Part shown: positions 1 to 7,951 of the stretch, piece by piece
Layout of the letters: each line of letters begins with the position of its first letter
How positions within the stretch are numbered: the first letter of the stretch is position 1
DNA from: Kibdelosporangium philippinense
GTDB taxonomy: Bacteria > Actinomycetota > Actinomycetes > Mycobacteriales > Pseudonocardiaceae
Direction: 5' to 3'
DNA: 64,000 bases
Assembly (NCBI RefSeq): GCF_021390435.2
Contig: NZ_JAJVCN010000002.1
Location: forward strand, 868,001 to 932,000
Notes under the pieces: generated by a model
The model's input: the letters and a program-made list of their open reading frames with translations, nothing else
What the model was told of the DNA's origin: nothing
The model's database searches: none
Program-made: the position numbers and the translations under genes

Positions 1-354
1 GCGTTCAAGGAGATGACGCTGCTCGAGCTGTCCGCGTTCGTCAAGGAGTTCGAGACCACCTTCGACGTCACCGCCGCCGCCCCGGTCGCGCAGGTCGTCG
101 CGGGCCCGGCTGGTGCCGCCCCTGAGGCCGCCGAGGAGCAGGACGAGTTCGACGTCATCCTCGAGTCGGCTGGTGACAAGAAGATCCAGGTCATCAAGGT
201 CGTCCGCGAGGTCGTCTCGGGCCTGGGCCTGAAGGAGGCCAAGGAGCTCGTCGAGGGTGCCCCGAAGCCGGTCCTGGAGAAGGTCGCCAAGGAGGCCGCC
301 GAGGCCGCCAAGGAGAAGCTCGAGGCCGTCGGCGCCAAGATCTCCCTGAAGTAA
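1..354 (+). CDS. rplL: 50S ribosomal protein L7/L12, 5'-truncated by window edge
   Basis: L7/L12 forms the ribosomal stalk that recruits and stimulates the translational GTPases. The reading frame is already open at base 1 (A-F-K-E-M-T-L-L), so about 15 N-terminal residues lie outside the window. The N-terminal dimerisation part (TLLELSAFVKEFE) is followed by an Ala/Pro/Gly hinge and the C-terminal factor-binding domain (KIQVIKVVREV, GLGLKEAKELVEGAPKPV), ending in ISLK. The internal ATG at base 13 is not the real start. It should be the last gene of the rplJ-rplL unit; the hairpin at 622-655 is the nearest strong downstream terminator candidate. Confidence 0.97.
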   Translation, partial: AFKEMTLLELSAFVKEFETTFDVTAAAPVAQVVAGPAGAAPEAAEEQDEFDVILESAGDKKIQVIKVVREVVSGLGLKEAKELVEGAPKPVLEKVAKEAAEAAKEKLEAVGAKISLK

Positions 355-461
355 CACCCCTCAAGCAGCAAAACCTCAAACAAAAAAGAGGAAAAGACGC
401 CCCCGCGAGCGAAGCGAGCGAGGGAAGTCGATGACGGGGGAACCCGCGCGTGTCTGCCGCT

Positions 462-547
462 CCGGCATGGTGTGTTGAACGCGAGCGGCGAAAAGCGAAA
501 GCCAACCAGGCTGAAAGCGAGTCGAGCAGTTTGACTCACCGTGCCGG
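462..547. repeat. 86-bp inverted-repeat element, copy 1
   Basis: The element begins CCGGCATGGTG and ends CACCGTGCCGG, so its ends are imperfect inverted repeats. The interior includes GCGAGCGGCG and GCGAGTCGAGCAGTTTGAC. A second copy lies at 31610-31697. The terminal bases differ between copies but remain complementary within each copy, which suggests selection on pairing. Function unknown; it lies between rplL and its likely terminator. Confidence 0.75.
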
Positions 548-621
548 TGGGGCGGACACGCGGTAGTAAAACCAGCCCAGCTGGAACGCAAAGACGAACC
601 AGCGAAGCCGGAAAAGCAAAA

Positions 622-655
622 ACGAACGCCCCGAGGCGCACCTCGGGGCGTTCGT
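622..655 (+). terminator. Strong hairpin, probable terminator after rplL
   Basis: A perfect 15-bp stem (ACGAACGCCCCGAGG paired with its complement) encloses a CGCA tetraloop. Only a weak T-containing tail (CTGTTC) follows, as is common for terminators in high-GC actinobacteria. It is 268 bases after the rplL stop. Confidence 0.7.
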
Positions 656-707
656 CTGTTCATGGCGTTTCAAAGTGCGGCAAAGTGCATTTCACTGTGC
701 CGCAAAG

Positions 708-781
708 GTGGACACGGTGTGTCGGAACGGTGGACACGGTGTGTCGGAACGGTGGACACGGTGTGCCGGAACGGTGGACAC
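708..781. repeat. 22-bp tandem repeat, four copies
   Basis: GTGGACAC starts at 708, 730, 752 and 774, an exact 22-base period. Read on the minus strand, each unit begins GTGTCCACC and contains GACACACC, giving small GTGTC/GACAC arms. The array ends about 12 bases from the 3' end of the protease gene. Similar arrays are at 13005-13151, 31823-31874 and 63938-64000. There are no spacers, so it is not a CRISPR array. Confidence 0.9.
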
Positions 782-792
782 GCCCGGGTGGG

Positions 793-1647
793 TTAGCGCC
801 AGCCGTTGACTTCGGTCAGGCGGGCCGCCGTGATGCGGGCGCCGCTGTTCTGGGTTCCGCCGTACGCGTGGAATGCCAGTGAGCACCAGCCCGAGCAGCC
901 GGGGGATCCGGCTGGGCGGTTGGTGGCGACAGCGCTTCCGCTGTTTCCGCCGATGGTGTCGTTCTGGTAGTAGAGCCGCAGCGGGTTCGAGACGCGGATC
1001 TGGTCAGTCGACAGCCATTGCTGCTTGTTCTTGTCGCCGCCGTAGCCCTGGATTGTCGTCGGCGTTCCGTTCAACGACGCGGTCGTGGAGAACGCGCCGT
1101 ACCAACCAACCGTGTTGCCAATGGTGCAGTTCAGCTTCGCGCCGCCATAGTCCTCGTCAGGTGCGCCATTCGCACGGTAGCCAGCGCTGGCGATCAGCGT
1201 TGTCGCGGTGCACGAGCCGTACGGTGCTGTGTCGCCGTTGTAGCCCGGGTAGAAGCGCAGGCCTGTGTAGTACGCGCCGCCGCCGTACACGCAGTGGCCT
1301 GCCGTCAGGACCAGGGATGCGCTGTACATCCATCCTGTGCAGTGCTGGCGTTCGACTCCGCCAGATGTCCGGGTGATCAGCACGGTCGCTCGTGCTGGGA
1401 AGGTCGTTGTCGGGTTGACCCTGACTCGGTTGTCCGGGCCGATGATCGACTGGACGCTCGCACCGGAGAAGCCTTCGATCTTGTGCCCGGGCTTGACCGG
1501 CGTGGCTCCGACTAGTGCGGGGTCCTGAATGCCGCTGCCCTCGTAGGCCGGGACGCCCGTCAATACACCGCTCGCATTCGCGGGCGCCGCCAGGACCAGT
1601 CCGGCGGTCAGGACTCCGCTGAGTAACGCCGCCAGGCGTTTGCCCAT
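793..1647 (-). CDS. Secreted trypsin-like serine protease (peptidase S1 type)
   Basis: Predicted 284-residue exported endopeptidase. The start at 1647 is preferred over the longer frame because it gives a typical Sec signal peptide (MGKRL, then a hydrophobic stretch ending APANAS) behind a GGAGAGAG ribosome-binding site. The catalytic triad is visible: His118 in LTAGHC, Asp166 in DEDYGGAKL and Ser236 in GGNSGSAV. Cys103/Cys119 and the C-terminal pair GCSGWCS could form disulfides. Fold and motifs resemble glutamyl-endopeptidase or streptogrisin-like enzymes; substrate specificity cannot be read. It is divergent from the mce operon, with about 220 bases between the starts, and its 3' end meets the 22-bp repeat array. 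Confidence 0.88.
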   Translation of the reverse strand: MGKRLAALLSGVLTAGLVLAAPANASGVLTGVPAYEGSGIQDPALVGATPVKPGHKIEGFSGASVQSIIGPDNRVRVNPTTTFPARATVLITRTSGGVERQHCTGWMYSASLVLTAGHCVYGGGAYYTGLRFYPGYNGDTAPYGSCTATTLIASAGYRANGAPDEDYGGAKLNCTIGNTVGWYGAFSTTASLNGTPTTIQGYGGDKNKQQWLSTDQIRVSNPLRLYYQNDTIGGNSGSAVATNRPAGSPGCSGWCSLAFHAYGGTQNSGARITAARLTEVNGWR

Positions 1648-1867
1648 GTCTCTCTCCGTCCGTTGCAGGGAAGATGCAGGGAAGACAACTGACGGTATCC
1701 AGACGACCCCGCTACGCACAGCATCCTTAGTAGCGAATACGACGCACTGCGCTGACTGGTCTAGGGTGCAGGTCCGGGTGGCAGATATGGTCGTCGGCCG
1801 TACCAGGTAGTAACCCCGTCGGGCCCCGCTCGTTGGGTGGAAGAGGTACTCAAGCTCGGGAGGGTCG

Positions 1868-3004
1868 ATGGGCGCCGAAGTGGTGGTCGAGGGTCTCACC
1901 AAGTCCTTTGGCCGTCAGACCATCTGGCGGGATGTCACGTTGACCCTGCCGCCCGGTGAGGTCAGCGTGATGCTTGGCCCGTCCGGCACCGGCAAGTCCG
2001 TCTTCCTCAAATCCATGATCGGCTTGCTCAAACCCGACCGTGGCAAGTGCGTGATCAACGGTGTCGACATCGTCTCGTGCTCCGAGCGGCAGCTCTACGA
2101 GATCCGCAAGCTGTTCGGCGTGCTGTTCCAGGATGGCGCGCTGTTCGGGTCGATGAACCTGTTCGACAACGTGGCCTTCCCGCTGCGGGAGCACACGCGC
2201 AAGTCCGAGTCCGAGATCCGGCAGATCGTGCTAGAGAAGATGGAGATGGTCGGCCTCACCGGCGCGGAGAAGAAACTCCCCGGTGAGATTTCCGGCGGTA
2301 TGCGCAAACGGGCCGGTCTGGCCCGTGCGCTCGTGCTCGATCCGGAGATCATCCTGTGCGACGAGCCGGACTCCGGTCTCGACCCCGTGCGTACCGCGTA
2401 CCTCAGCCAGCTGCTGATCGACCTGAACGCGCAGATCGACGCGACCATCCTGATCGTCACGCACAACATCAACCTCGCCAGGACCGTGCCGGACAACCTG
2501 GGCATGCTGTTCCGGCGCGAGCTGGTCATGTTCGGGCCGCGCGAGGTTCTGCTGACGTCCGAAGAGCCCGTTGTCGAGCAGTTCCTCAACGGCCGCCGGA
2601 TCGGGCCGATCGGCATGTCCGAGGAGAAGGACACCGCGACCATGGCGGCCGAGCAGCAGCTCGCCGACGCCGGGCACCACGACGGGTCCACTGAGGACGT
2701 TCGCGGTGTCGTTCCTCAGCTGCAGCCGACGCCTGGATTGCCTGAGCGCCAAGGGGTACGGCGGCGCAAGGACCGGGTGATGAGCATCCTGCACACGCTG
2801 CCGCCCGCCGCGCAGGAAGGCATCATCGAAAGCCTGACCCCGGCGGAACAACAGCGTTACAACGTCCATCCGCACATGATGGCGACTGTCCCAGCTGGAC
2901 ACAGACCGTCGCCGCAACCGCGCGAGCGCATCCAGGGTGACCTGGCCGACCTTCCGCAGACCCAGTGGCAGCCGCCCCAGCAGGGCCAGGGTGGTGGCGC
3001 GTGA
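1868..3004 (+). CDS. mceG: Mce transporter ATP-binding protein (Mkl/MceG, MlaF family)
   Basis: ATPase of 378 residues energising the YrbE/Mce lipid importer. It shows Walker A GPSGTGKSV, signature ISGGMRKRAGLARAL, Walker B IILCDEPDSGLD and the H-loop VTHNIN. About 120 low-complexity, Gln/Pro-rich residues follow the ABC domain, as in actinobacterial Mkl proteins. ATG at 1868 lies 6 bases after GGGAGGG. It is first in the operon and overlaps yrbEA by GTGA. In M. tuberculosis mkl also sits between rplL and rpoB but apart from the mce operons; here the whole operon is at that place. Confidence 0.93.
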   Translation: MGAEVVVEGLTKSFGRQTIWRDVTLTLPPGEVSVMLGPSGTGKSVFLKSMIGLLKPDRGKCVINGVDIVSCSERQLYEIRKLFGVLFQDGALFGSMNLFDNVAFPLREHTRKSESEIRQIVLEKMEMVGLTGAEKKLPGEISGGMRKRAGLARALVLDPEIILCDEPDSGLDPVRTAYLSQLLIDLNAQIDATILIVTHNINLARTVPDNLGMLFRRELVMFGPREVLLTSEEPVVEQFLNGRRIGPIGMSEEKDTATMAAEQQLADAGHHDGSTEDVRGVVPQLQPTPGLPERQGVRRRKDRVMSILHTLPPAAQEGIIESLTPAEQQRYNVHPHMMATVPAGHRPSPQPRERIQGDLADLPQTQWQPPQQGQGGGA

Positions 3005-3795
3005 CCGTTCGCTCCACCAGGTCGTCATTCCCTGGTGCTGGCGCGCTTCGGGAAACCGGCCAGATGTTCGCCCTCGGGCTCGACGTCGTCCGCGGGTTCT
3101 TCCAGCGGCCGTTCCAGGTTCGGGAGTTCATCCAGCAGTCGTGGTTCATCGCGAGTGTGTGCATCCTGCCGACCGCGCTGGTCGCGATCCCGTTCGGCGC
3201 GGTCATCGCGCTGCAGCTGGGTTCGTTGGTGACGCAGCTCGGCGCGCAGTCGTTCATGGGTGCGGCGAGCGTGCTCGCGATCATCCAGCAGGCAGCGCCG
3301 CTGGTGACCGCGCTGCTTGTCGCCGGTGCCGGTGGTTCGGCGATGTGCGCGGACATTGGTGCACGGACCATCCGTGAAGAGATCGACGCGATGGAGGTGC
3401 TCGGTGTTTCCGCCGTGCAGCGCCTTGTCGTGCCACGGGTGCTCGCGTCGATGCTCGTCGCGGTGCTGCTCAACGGTTTGGTCAGCGTTGTCGGTGTGCT
3501 CGGTGGCTATTTCTTCAACGTGGTCCTGCAGGGTGGAACGCCCGGTGCGTATCTCGCCGGTTTCTCGGCGCTCGCGCAGCTGCCGGATCTGTGGATCAGC
3601 GAGATCAAGGCGCTGGTCTTCGGGTTCATCGCTGGTGTCGTCGCCTGCTACCGCGGCCTGAACCCCGCTGCCGGCCCGAAGGGCGTCGGTGACGCGGTGA
3701 ACCAGTCCGTCGTCATCACGTTCCTGCTGCTGTTCTTCGTGAACTTCGTGCTGACCACGGTGTACCTGACGGTCGTCCCGGCGAAGGGGAGCTGA
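3001..3795 (+). CDS. yrbEA: Mce permease YrbE, first subunit (MlaE family)
   Basis: Integral inner-membrane permease of 264 residues, paired with YrbEB in the Mce importer. The GTG at 3001 overlaps the ATPase stop by four bases and is chosen over an in-frame upstream start inside the ATPase gene. Several hydrophobic helices are visible, and the MlaE-type cytoplasmic coupling segment GARTIREEIDAMEVLGV lies near the middle, with the conserved EIDAMEVLG motif that contacts the ATPase. It ends one base before yrbEB. Confidence 0.92.
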   Translation: MTVRSTRSSFPGAGALRETGQMFALGLDVVRGFFQRPFQVREFIQQSWFIASVCILPTALVAIPFGAVIALQLGSLVTQLGAQSFMGAASVLAIIQQAAPLVTALLVAGAGGSAMCADIGARTIREEIDAMEVLGVSAVQRLVVPRVLASMLVAVLLNGLVSVVGVLGGYFFNVVLQGGTPGAYLAGFSALAQLPDLWISEIKALVFGFIAGVVACYRGLNPAAGPKGVGDAVNQSVVITFLLLFFVNFVLTTVYLTVVPAKGS

Positions 3796-3796
3796 G

Positions 3797-4621
3797 ATGG
3801 CTGTCCGAGACCAACTCCGCAAGCCGCTGGACGTACTGGACAAAGCCGGCGACCAGATGTCCTTCTACGTCAGGGCATTGGCGTGGATCCCGGCCACGAT
3901 CACCCGCTATATGCGGGAAACCATGCGCTTGCTTGCCGAAGTGAGCTTCGGCAGCGGCGCGCTGGCGGTGATCGGCGGCACGATCGGCGTGATGCTCGGG
4001 CTGACGTTGTTCGTCGGCACGGTCGTCGGCCTGCAGGGTTACGCGGCGCTGAACCAGATCGGCACGGCCGCGTTCGCGGGCTTCGTGTCCGCGTACTTCA
4101 ACACCCGCGAGATCGCGCCGTTGGTCGCGGGCTTGGCGTTGTCCGCGACGGTCGGTTCGGGCTTCACCGCTCAGCTCGGCGCGATGCGGATCTCCGAGGA
4201 GATCGACGCGCTTGAGGTGATGGGCGTGCCGTCGCTGCCGTACCTGGTGACGACCAGGATCATGGCCGGGTTCATCGCGGTCATTCCCTTGTACATCATC
4301 GGTTTGCTCAGCTCGTACGTCGCATCGAGGACGATCACGGTCTACTTCTACGGCCAGTCCGCTGGCACGTATGACCACTACTTCGACCTGTTTCTACCGC
4401 CGCAGGACGTGTTCTGGTCGTTCGGCAAAGTCCTGATCTTCGCCGTGATCATCATCCTGACGCACTGCTACTACGGCTACCGCGCCAGCGGCGGCCCTGC
4501 GGGCGTTGGTGTCGCCGTCGGCCGCGCGGTGCGGACCACGATCGTCTCGGTCACCTTGCTCGACTTCTTCCTGAGCTTGGCGATCTGGGGCACAACGACG
4601 ACCGTGAGGATCGCCGGATGA
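3797..4621 (+). CDS. yrbEB: Mce permease YrbE, second subunit (MlaE family)
   Basis: Second permease of the Mce complex, 274 residues. The coupling motif ISEEIDALEVMGVPSLPYLV is near residue 135, between hydrophobic segments (for example ALAVIGGTIGVMLGLTLFVG). ATG at 3797 follows GGGGAGCTGAG. The stop overlaps the mceA start as ATGA. The yrbEA-yrbEB-mceA-F order is the standard mce layout, supporting one transcript and one membrane complex. Confidence 0.92.
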   Translation: MAVRDQLRKPLDVLDKAGDQMSFYVRALAWIPATITRYMRETMRLLAEVSFGSGALAVIGGTIGVMLGLTLFVGTVVGLQGYAALNQIGTAAFAGFVSAYFNTREIAPLVAGLALSATVGSGFTAQLGAMRISEEIDALEVMGVPSLPYLVTTRIMAGFIAVIPLYIIGLLSSYVASRTITVYFYGQSAGTYDHYFDLFLPPQDVFWSFGKVLIFAVIIILTHCYYGYRASGGPAGVGVAVGRAVRTTIVSVTLLDFFLSLAIWGTTTTVRIAG

Positions 4622-5949
4622 CCACGCTCACCCGAAGGCTCCTCGGCCTGCTGTTCATCGCGACGCTGGTCGGTTTCGTCGTGCTGAGCGTGGCGTTCTT
4701 CAACAAGGCGTTCTCGTCGTTCACCCGCGTCACGCTGACCACCGACAAGGTCGGCAACCAGTTGCAGCAGCGCTCGGACGTGAAAGTGCGCGGGCTGATC
4801 GTCGGCTCGGTCGAGAAGATCACGCCGACCGCGCACGGCGCCGAGCTCACGCTGGCGCTCGATCCGGACAAAGTGGACCTGATCCCGAGTAACGTGTCCG
4901 CGCGGTTCCTGCCGAAGACCCTGTTCGGTGAACGCTATGTGGCGCTGCAGATCCCGCCGCAGCCGTCGGTTCAGACACTGCGGGCAGGCTCGCAGATCAA
5001 GCAGGACACCTCGGCGCCCGCGATCGAGGTCGAGAAGGCACTGAACGACCTTTTGCCTGTGCTGCAAGCGGTTCAGCCGCAGAAGCTGTCCAGCACGCTG
5101 ACCGCGATCTCGACTGCGCTGGAAGGCAGGGGCAAGCCGCTCGGCGAAACCCTGTCCGACCTCGGCCAGTACGTCGGCGAGCTGACCCCGCACGTGCCAC
5201 AGCTGCAGCACGATCTGCAGGCACTGGTGAAGTTCTCGGACACCTACAGCGAGGCCGCGCCGCAACTGGTCCAAGCGCTCACGGACCTGACCACCACGTC
5301 GAAGACGATCGCCGAGCAGCGCACCAACCTGTCCAATTTGTACGCGAGCGTGACCACGGCAGGCACGGATCTGCGGACGTTCCTCGCCGTGAACAAGAAC
5401 AACCTGATCCAGTTCGCCGAGAACTCCCGGCCGACCTTGGAGGTACTGGCCAAGTACGCGCCAGAGTATCCGTGCTTCCTGCGGCAGATGGCCGAGACGA
5501 TTCCGGTGCTGGACAAGGCGTTCGGCAAGGGCACCGGCGAGCCGGGCCTGCACGCGACGATCGAGATCGTGGTCAACCGCGGTGCATACAAGCCGGGCAA
5601 GGACGAGCCGCGCTACGCGGACAAACGTGGTCCACGCTGTTACGACTTCAAGCAGTTCCCCAACCCGTTCCCGCAGCATCCGCCCGAGGGGCCGCTCAAG
5701 GACGGCTCCACGTCGCCGCCCGCGGCCAGATCCGCGCAGGACGGCGTGCTGCCGCCGAGTTTGATCGGCCAGGTCGTCGAGGGCGGCACGACTCCATCGT
5801 CCTTCGGGTTGGCCAACACGCAGACCGAGCAGGAGTTCGTGGCCGCGATGATGGCCGGAAGGCTGGGTGTGGACCCTGAGGACGTGCCCGCCTGGACGAG
5901 TTTCCTTGCCGCGCCGGTGTTCCGTGGAGCGGAGGTGACCGCCAAATGA
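4618..5949 (+). CDS. mceA: Mce family protein A
   Basis: 443 residues. One N-terminal membrane anchor (LLGLLFIATLVGFVVLSVAFF) is followed by an MCE domain at about residues 38-115 (KVRGLIVGSVEKI, LFGERYVALQI), then a long helical region and a Pro-rich tail. MCE subunits assemble as hexamers or tubes that shuttle lipids across the envelope; the cargo here is not deducible. The start overlaps the yrbEB stop (ATGA), and the stop overlaps mceB the same way. Confidence 0.9.
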   Translation: MTTLTRRLLGLLFIATLVGFVVLSVAFFNKAFSSFTRVTLTTDKVGNQLQQRSDVKVRGLIVGSVEKITPTAHGAELTLALDPDKVDLIPSNVSARFLPKTLFGERYVALQIPPQPSVQTLRAGSQIKQDTSAPAIEVEKALNDLLPVLQAVQPQKLSSTLTAISTALEGRGKPLGETLSDLGQYVGELTPHVPQLQHDLQALVKFSDTYSEAAPQLVQALTDLTTTSKTIAEQRTNLSNLYASVTTAGTDLRTFLAVNKNNLIQFAENSRPTLEVLAKYAPEYPCFLRQMAETIPVLDKAFGKGTGEPGLHATIEIVVNRGAYKPGKDEPRYADKRGPRCYDFKQFPNPFPQHPPEGPLKDGSTSPPAARSAQDGVLPPSLIGQVVEGGTTPSSFGLANTQTEQEFVAAMMAGRLGVDPEDVPAWTSFLAAPVFRGAEVTAK

Positions 5950-6971
5950 GGGGTCTCGCCGCGCCGATGATCAAGCTCGCGGTGTTCATCGTCGTCACGG
6001 TGGTCGCCACGGCCGTGCTCGGGATCAGCATCGCGAACACGAACCTGAGTTCCACCAACACGTATTCGGCCAGGTTCACCGACGTGACCTCGCTGATGCC
6101 CGGCGACGACGTCCGGATCGCGGGCGTGCGCGTCGGCCAGGTCGAAGAGGTCGGGATCGCGGACCGCAAGCAGGCCGAGGTGAAGTTCTCGGTCGACGCG
6201 GGCCGCCAGCTCCCGGCCGGGGTGACCGCGACGATCAAGTTCCGCAACCTGGTCGGCCAGCGGTACATCGCACTGGCCCAGGGCACCGGGACCGGGGTTC
6301 TCGCGCCGGACGCCACGATTCCGTTGGAGCGCACCAGGCCCGCGCTGGATCTGACCGAATTGTTCAACGGCTTCAAGCCTTTGTTCCGCGCTCTGAGCCC
6401 GGATGACGTGAACAAGCTGTCCTACGAGATCATCCAGGTCCTGCAAGGCGAAGGCGGCACGGTCGAGTCGCTGTTGTCGCACACCGCCTCGCTGACCCAG
6501 ACGATCGCCGACAAGGACGCGGTGATCGGCGAAGTGATCACCAATTTGAATGGCCTGCTGGACACGGTGAACGCCCGCGGCCAGCAGCTGAGCGACCTCG
6601 TTGTCCAGCTGCAGCAACTGGTTTCGGGCCTTGCCGCGGACCGCAAGCCGATCGGCGACGCGATCCAGGCATTGTCCGGGCTGGCCGGCACCACCGCCGG
6701 GCTGCTCGACGAAGCCCGTGAGCCACTGCGCGACGACATCGCCGCGCTCGGCACGTTCACCAAGAACCTCAACGACAACGAGCAGATCGTCGAGCACTTC
6801 TTCCAGTTCATGCCGGAGAAGCTGAGCACCCTGACCCGCACGGCCAGCTACGGGTCCTGGTTCAACTTCTACCTCTGCTCGGCGTCCGGTCAGGTGGCGC
6901 TGCCACCGTTGATCAACGAGCCGATCAGCATCCCGGTCGCGCCGGTCACTCAGCCGAGGTGCAAAGGATGA
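5946..6971 (+). CDS. mceB: Mce family protein B
   Basis: 341 residues with an N-terminal anchor (IKLAVFIVVTVVATAVLGI) and an MCE domain near residues 38-112 (MPGDDVRIAGVRVGQVEEV, LVGQRYIALAQG). The remainder is predicted helical or coiled-coil and forms the tube wall in the family. ATGA overlaps join it to mceA and mceC. Paired Cys residues occur in the C-terminal tail (FYLCSASG and QPRCKG). Confidence 0.9.
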   Translation: MRGLAAPMIKLAVFIVVTVVATAVLGISIANTNLSSTNTYSARFTDVTSLMPGDDVRIAGVRVGQVEEVGIADRKQAEVKFSVDAGRQLPAGVTATIKFRNLVGQRYIALAQGTGTGVLAPDATIPLERTRPALDLTELFNGFKPLFRALSPDDVNKLSYEIIQVLQGEGGTVESLLSHTASLTQTIADKDAVIGEVITNLNGLLDTVNARGQQLSDLVVQLQQLVSGLAADRKPIGDAIQALSGLAGTTAGLLDEAREPLRDDIAALGTFTKNLNDNEQIVEHFFQFMPEKLSTLTRTASYGSWFNFYLCSASGQVALPPLINEPISIPVAPVTQPRCKG

Positions 6972-7951
6972 GGTCTTTCCGCTCCCGCAACCCGATCACG
7001 ATCGGCATCACCGGTCTCGTGGTGATCGCGCTGGTCCTGCTGGCCGCGGTCTACTCCGACGACCTGCCGATCATCGGCGGCGGTACGACGTACCAGGCCC
7101 AGTTCTCCGAGGCCGCGGGCATCAAGCCGAGCGACGAGGTGCGGATCGCCGGTGTGAAGGTCGGCAAGGTCACCGACGTCGACCTGGACGGCGACTCGGT
7201 GCTGGTGTCGTTCAAGGTCAAGGACGCCTGGATGGGTGACCGGACCAGGGCGGCCATCAAGATCAAAACGTTGCTCGGGCAGAAGTACCTCGCGGTCGAG
7301 CCGGACGGCGCGGGCACGCTGAACCCGAACCAGCCGATCCCGCGCAACCGCACGATCGCGCCCTACGACGTGCTCGAAGCCTTCCGTGGCCTGGCCGAAA
7401 CGGTCGACGCGGTCGACACCCCGCAGCTGGCCAAGAGCTTCGAGGTGCTGACGAATACGTTTTCGAACACCTCGGACAACGTGAAGGGCGCGCTGGACGG
7501 CCTGTCCGCGTTGTCCAAGACGATCTCCAGCCGTGACGACCAGCTGGCGCAGCTGCTGGGCAACACCGCGCAGGTCTCGCAGACGCTGGCCGACCGTGAC
7601 GCCGAGGTGGCGAAGCTGTTGGAGGACGGCAACAAGCTGCTCGACGAGGTCCGTAAACGCAAACAGGCCATCAGTTCGCTGCTCGAGGGCACCAAGAGGC
7701 TCTCCGCGGAGCTGAAAGGCCTGGTTGACGACAACTCCAAGCAGCTCGACCCGGTACTGGCCTCGCTGGACCAGTTCACCGCGATGCTCCAGCGCAACCA
7801 GGATGACCTGGGCAAGGGCATCGAGAAGCTGGCACCGTTCGTCCGGCAGTTCGCCAACACGCTCGGCAACGGGCGCTGGTTCGACAACTACATCTGCGGT
7901 CTGCTGCCGCCGTCCGTCGGTCCGATCAACCCGCAGGGGTGCACGCCATGA
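6968..7951 (+). CDS. mceC: Mce family protein C
   Basis: 327 residues. The ATG at 6968, which overlaps the mceB stop and follows AAAGG, is preferred to one nine bases upstream. Anchor: ITIGITGLVVIALVLLAAVY. MCE domain: KPSDEVRIAGVKVGKVTDV and LLGQKYLAVEP. The long helical C-terminal half ends with YICGLLPPSVGPINPQGC, a typical Mce C-terminal Cys pair. Confidence 0.9.
   Translation: MRSFRSRNPITIGITGLVVIALVLLAAVYSDDLPIIGGGTTYQAQFSEAAGIKPSDEVRIAGVKVGKVTDVDLDGDSVLVSFKVKDAWMGDRTRAAIKIKTLLGQKYLAVEPDGAGTLNPNQPIPRNRTIAPYDVLEAFRGLAETVDAVDTPQLAKSFEVLTNTFSNTSDNVKGALDGLSALSKTISSRDDQLAQLLGNTAQVSQTLADRDAEVAKLLEDGNKLLDEVRKRKQAISSLLEGTKRLSAELKGLVDDNSKQLDPVLASLDQFTAMLQRNQDDLGKGIEKLAPFVRQFANTLGNGRWFDNYICGLLPPSVGPINPQGCTP

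Noticed and set aside
708..781. CRISPR array
   Set aside because: Units are contiguous at a 22-base period with no variable spacers, and no cas genes are present.
1648..1902. 85-residue N-terminal extension of the serine protease
   Set aside because: It would overlap the mce ATPase gene and bury a textbook signal peptide; the start at 1647 has a good ribosome-binding site.
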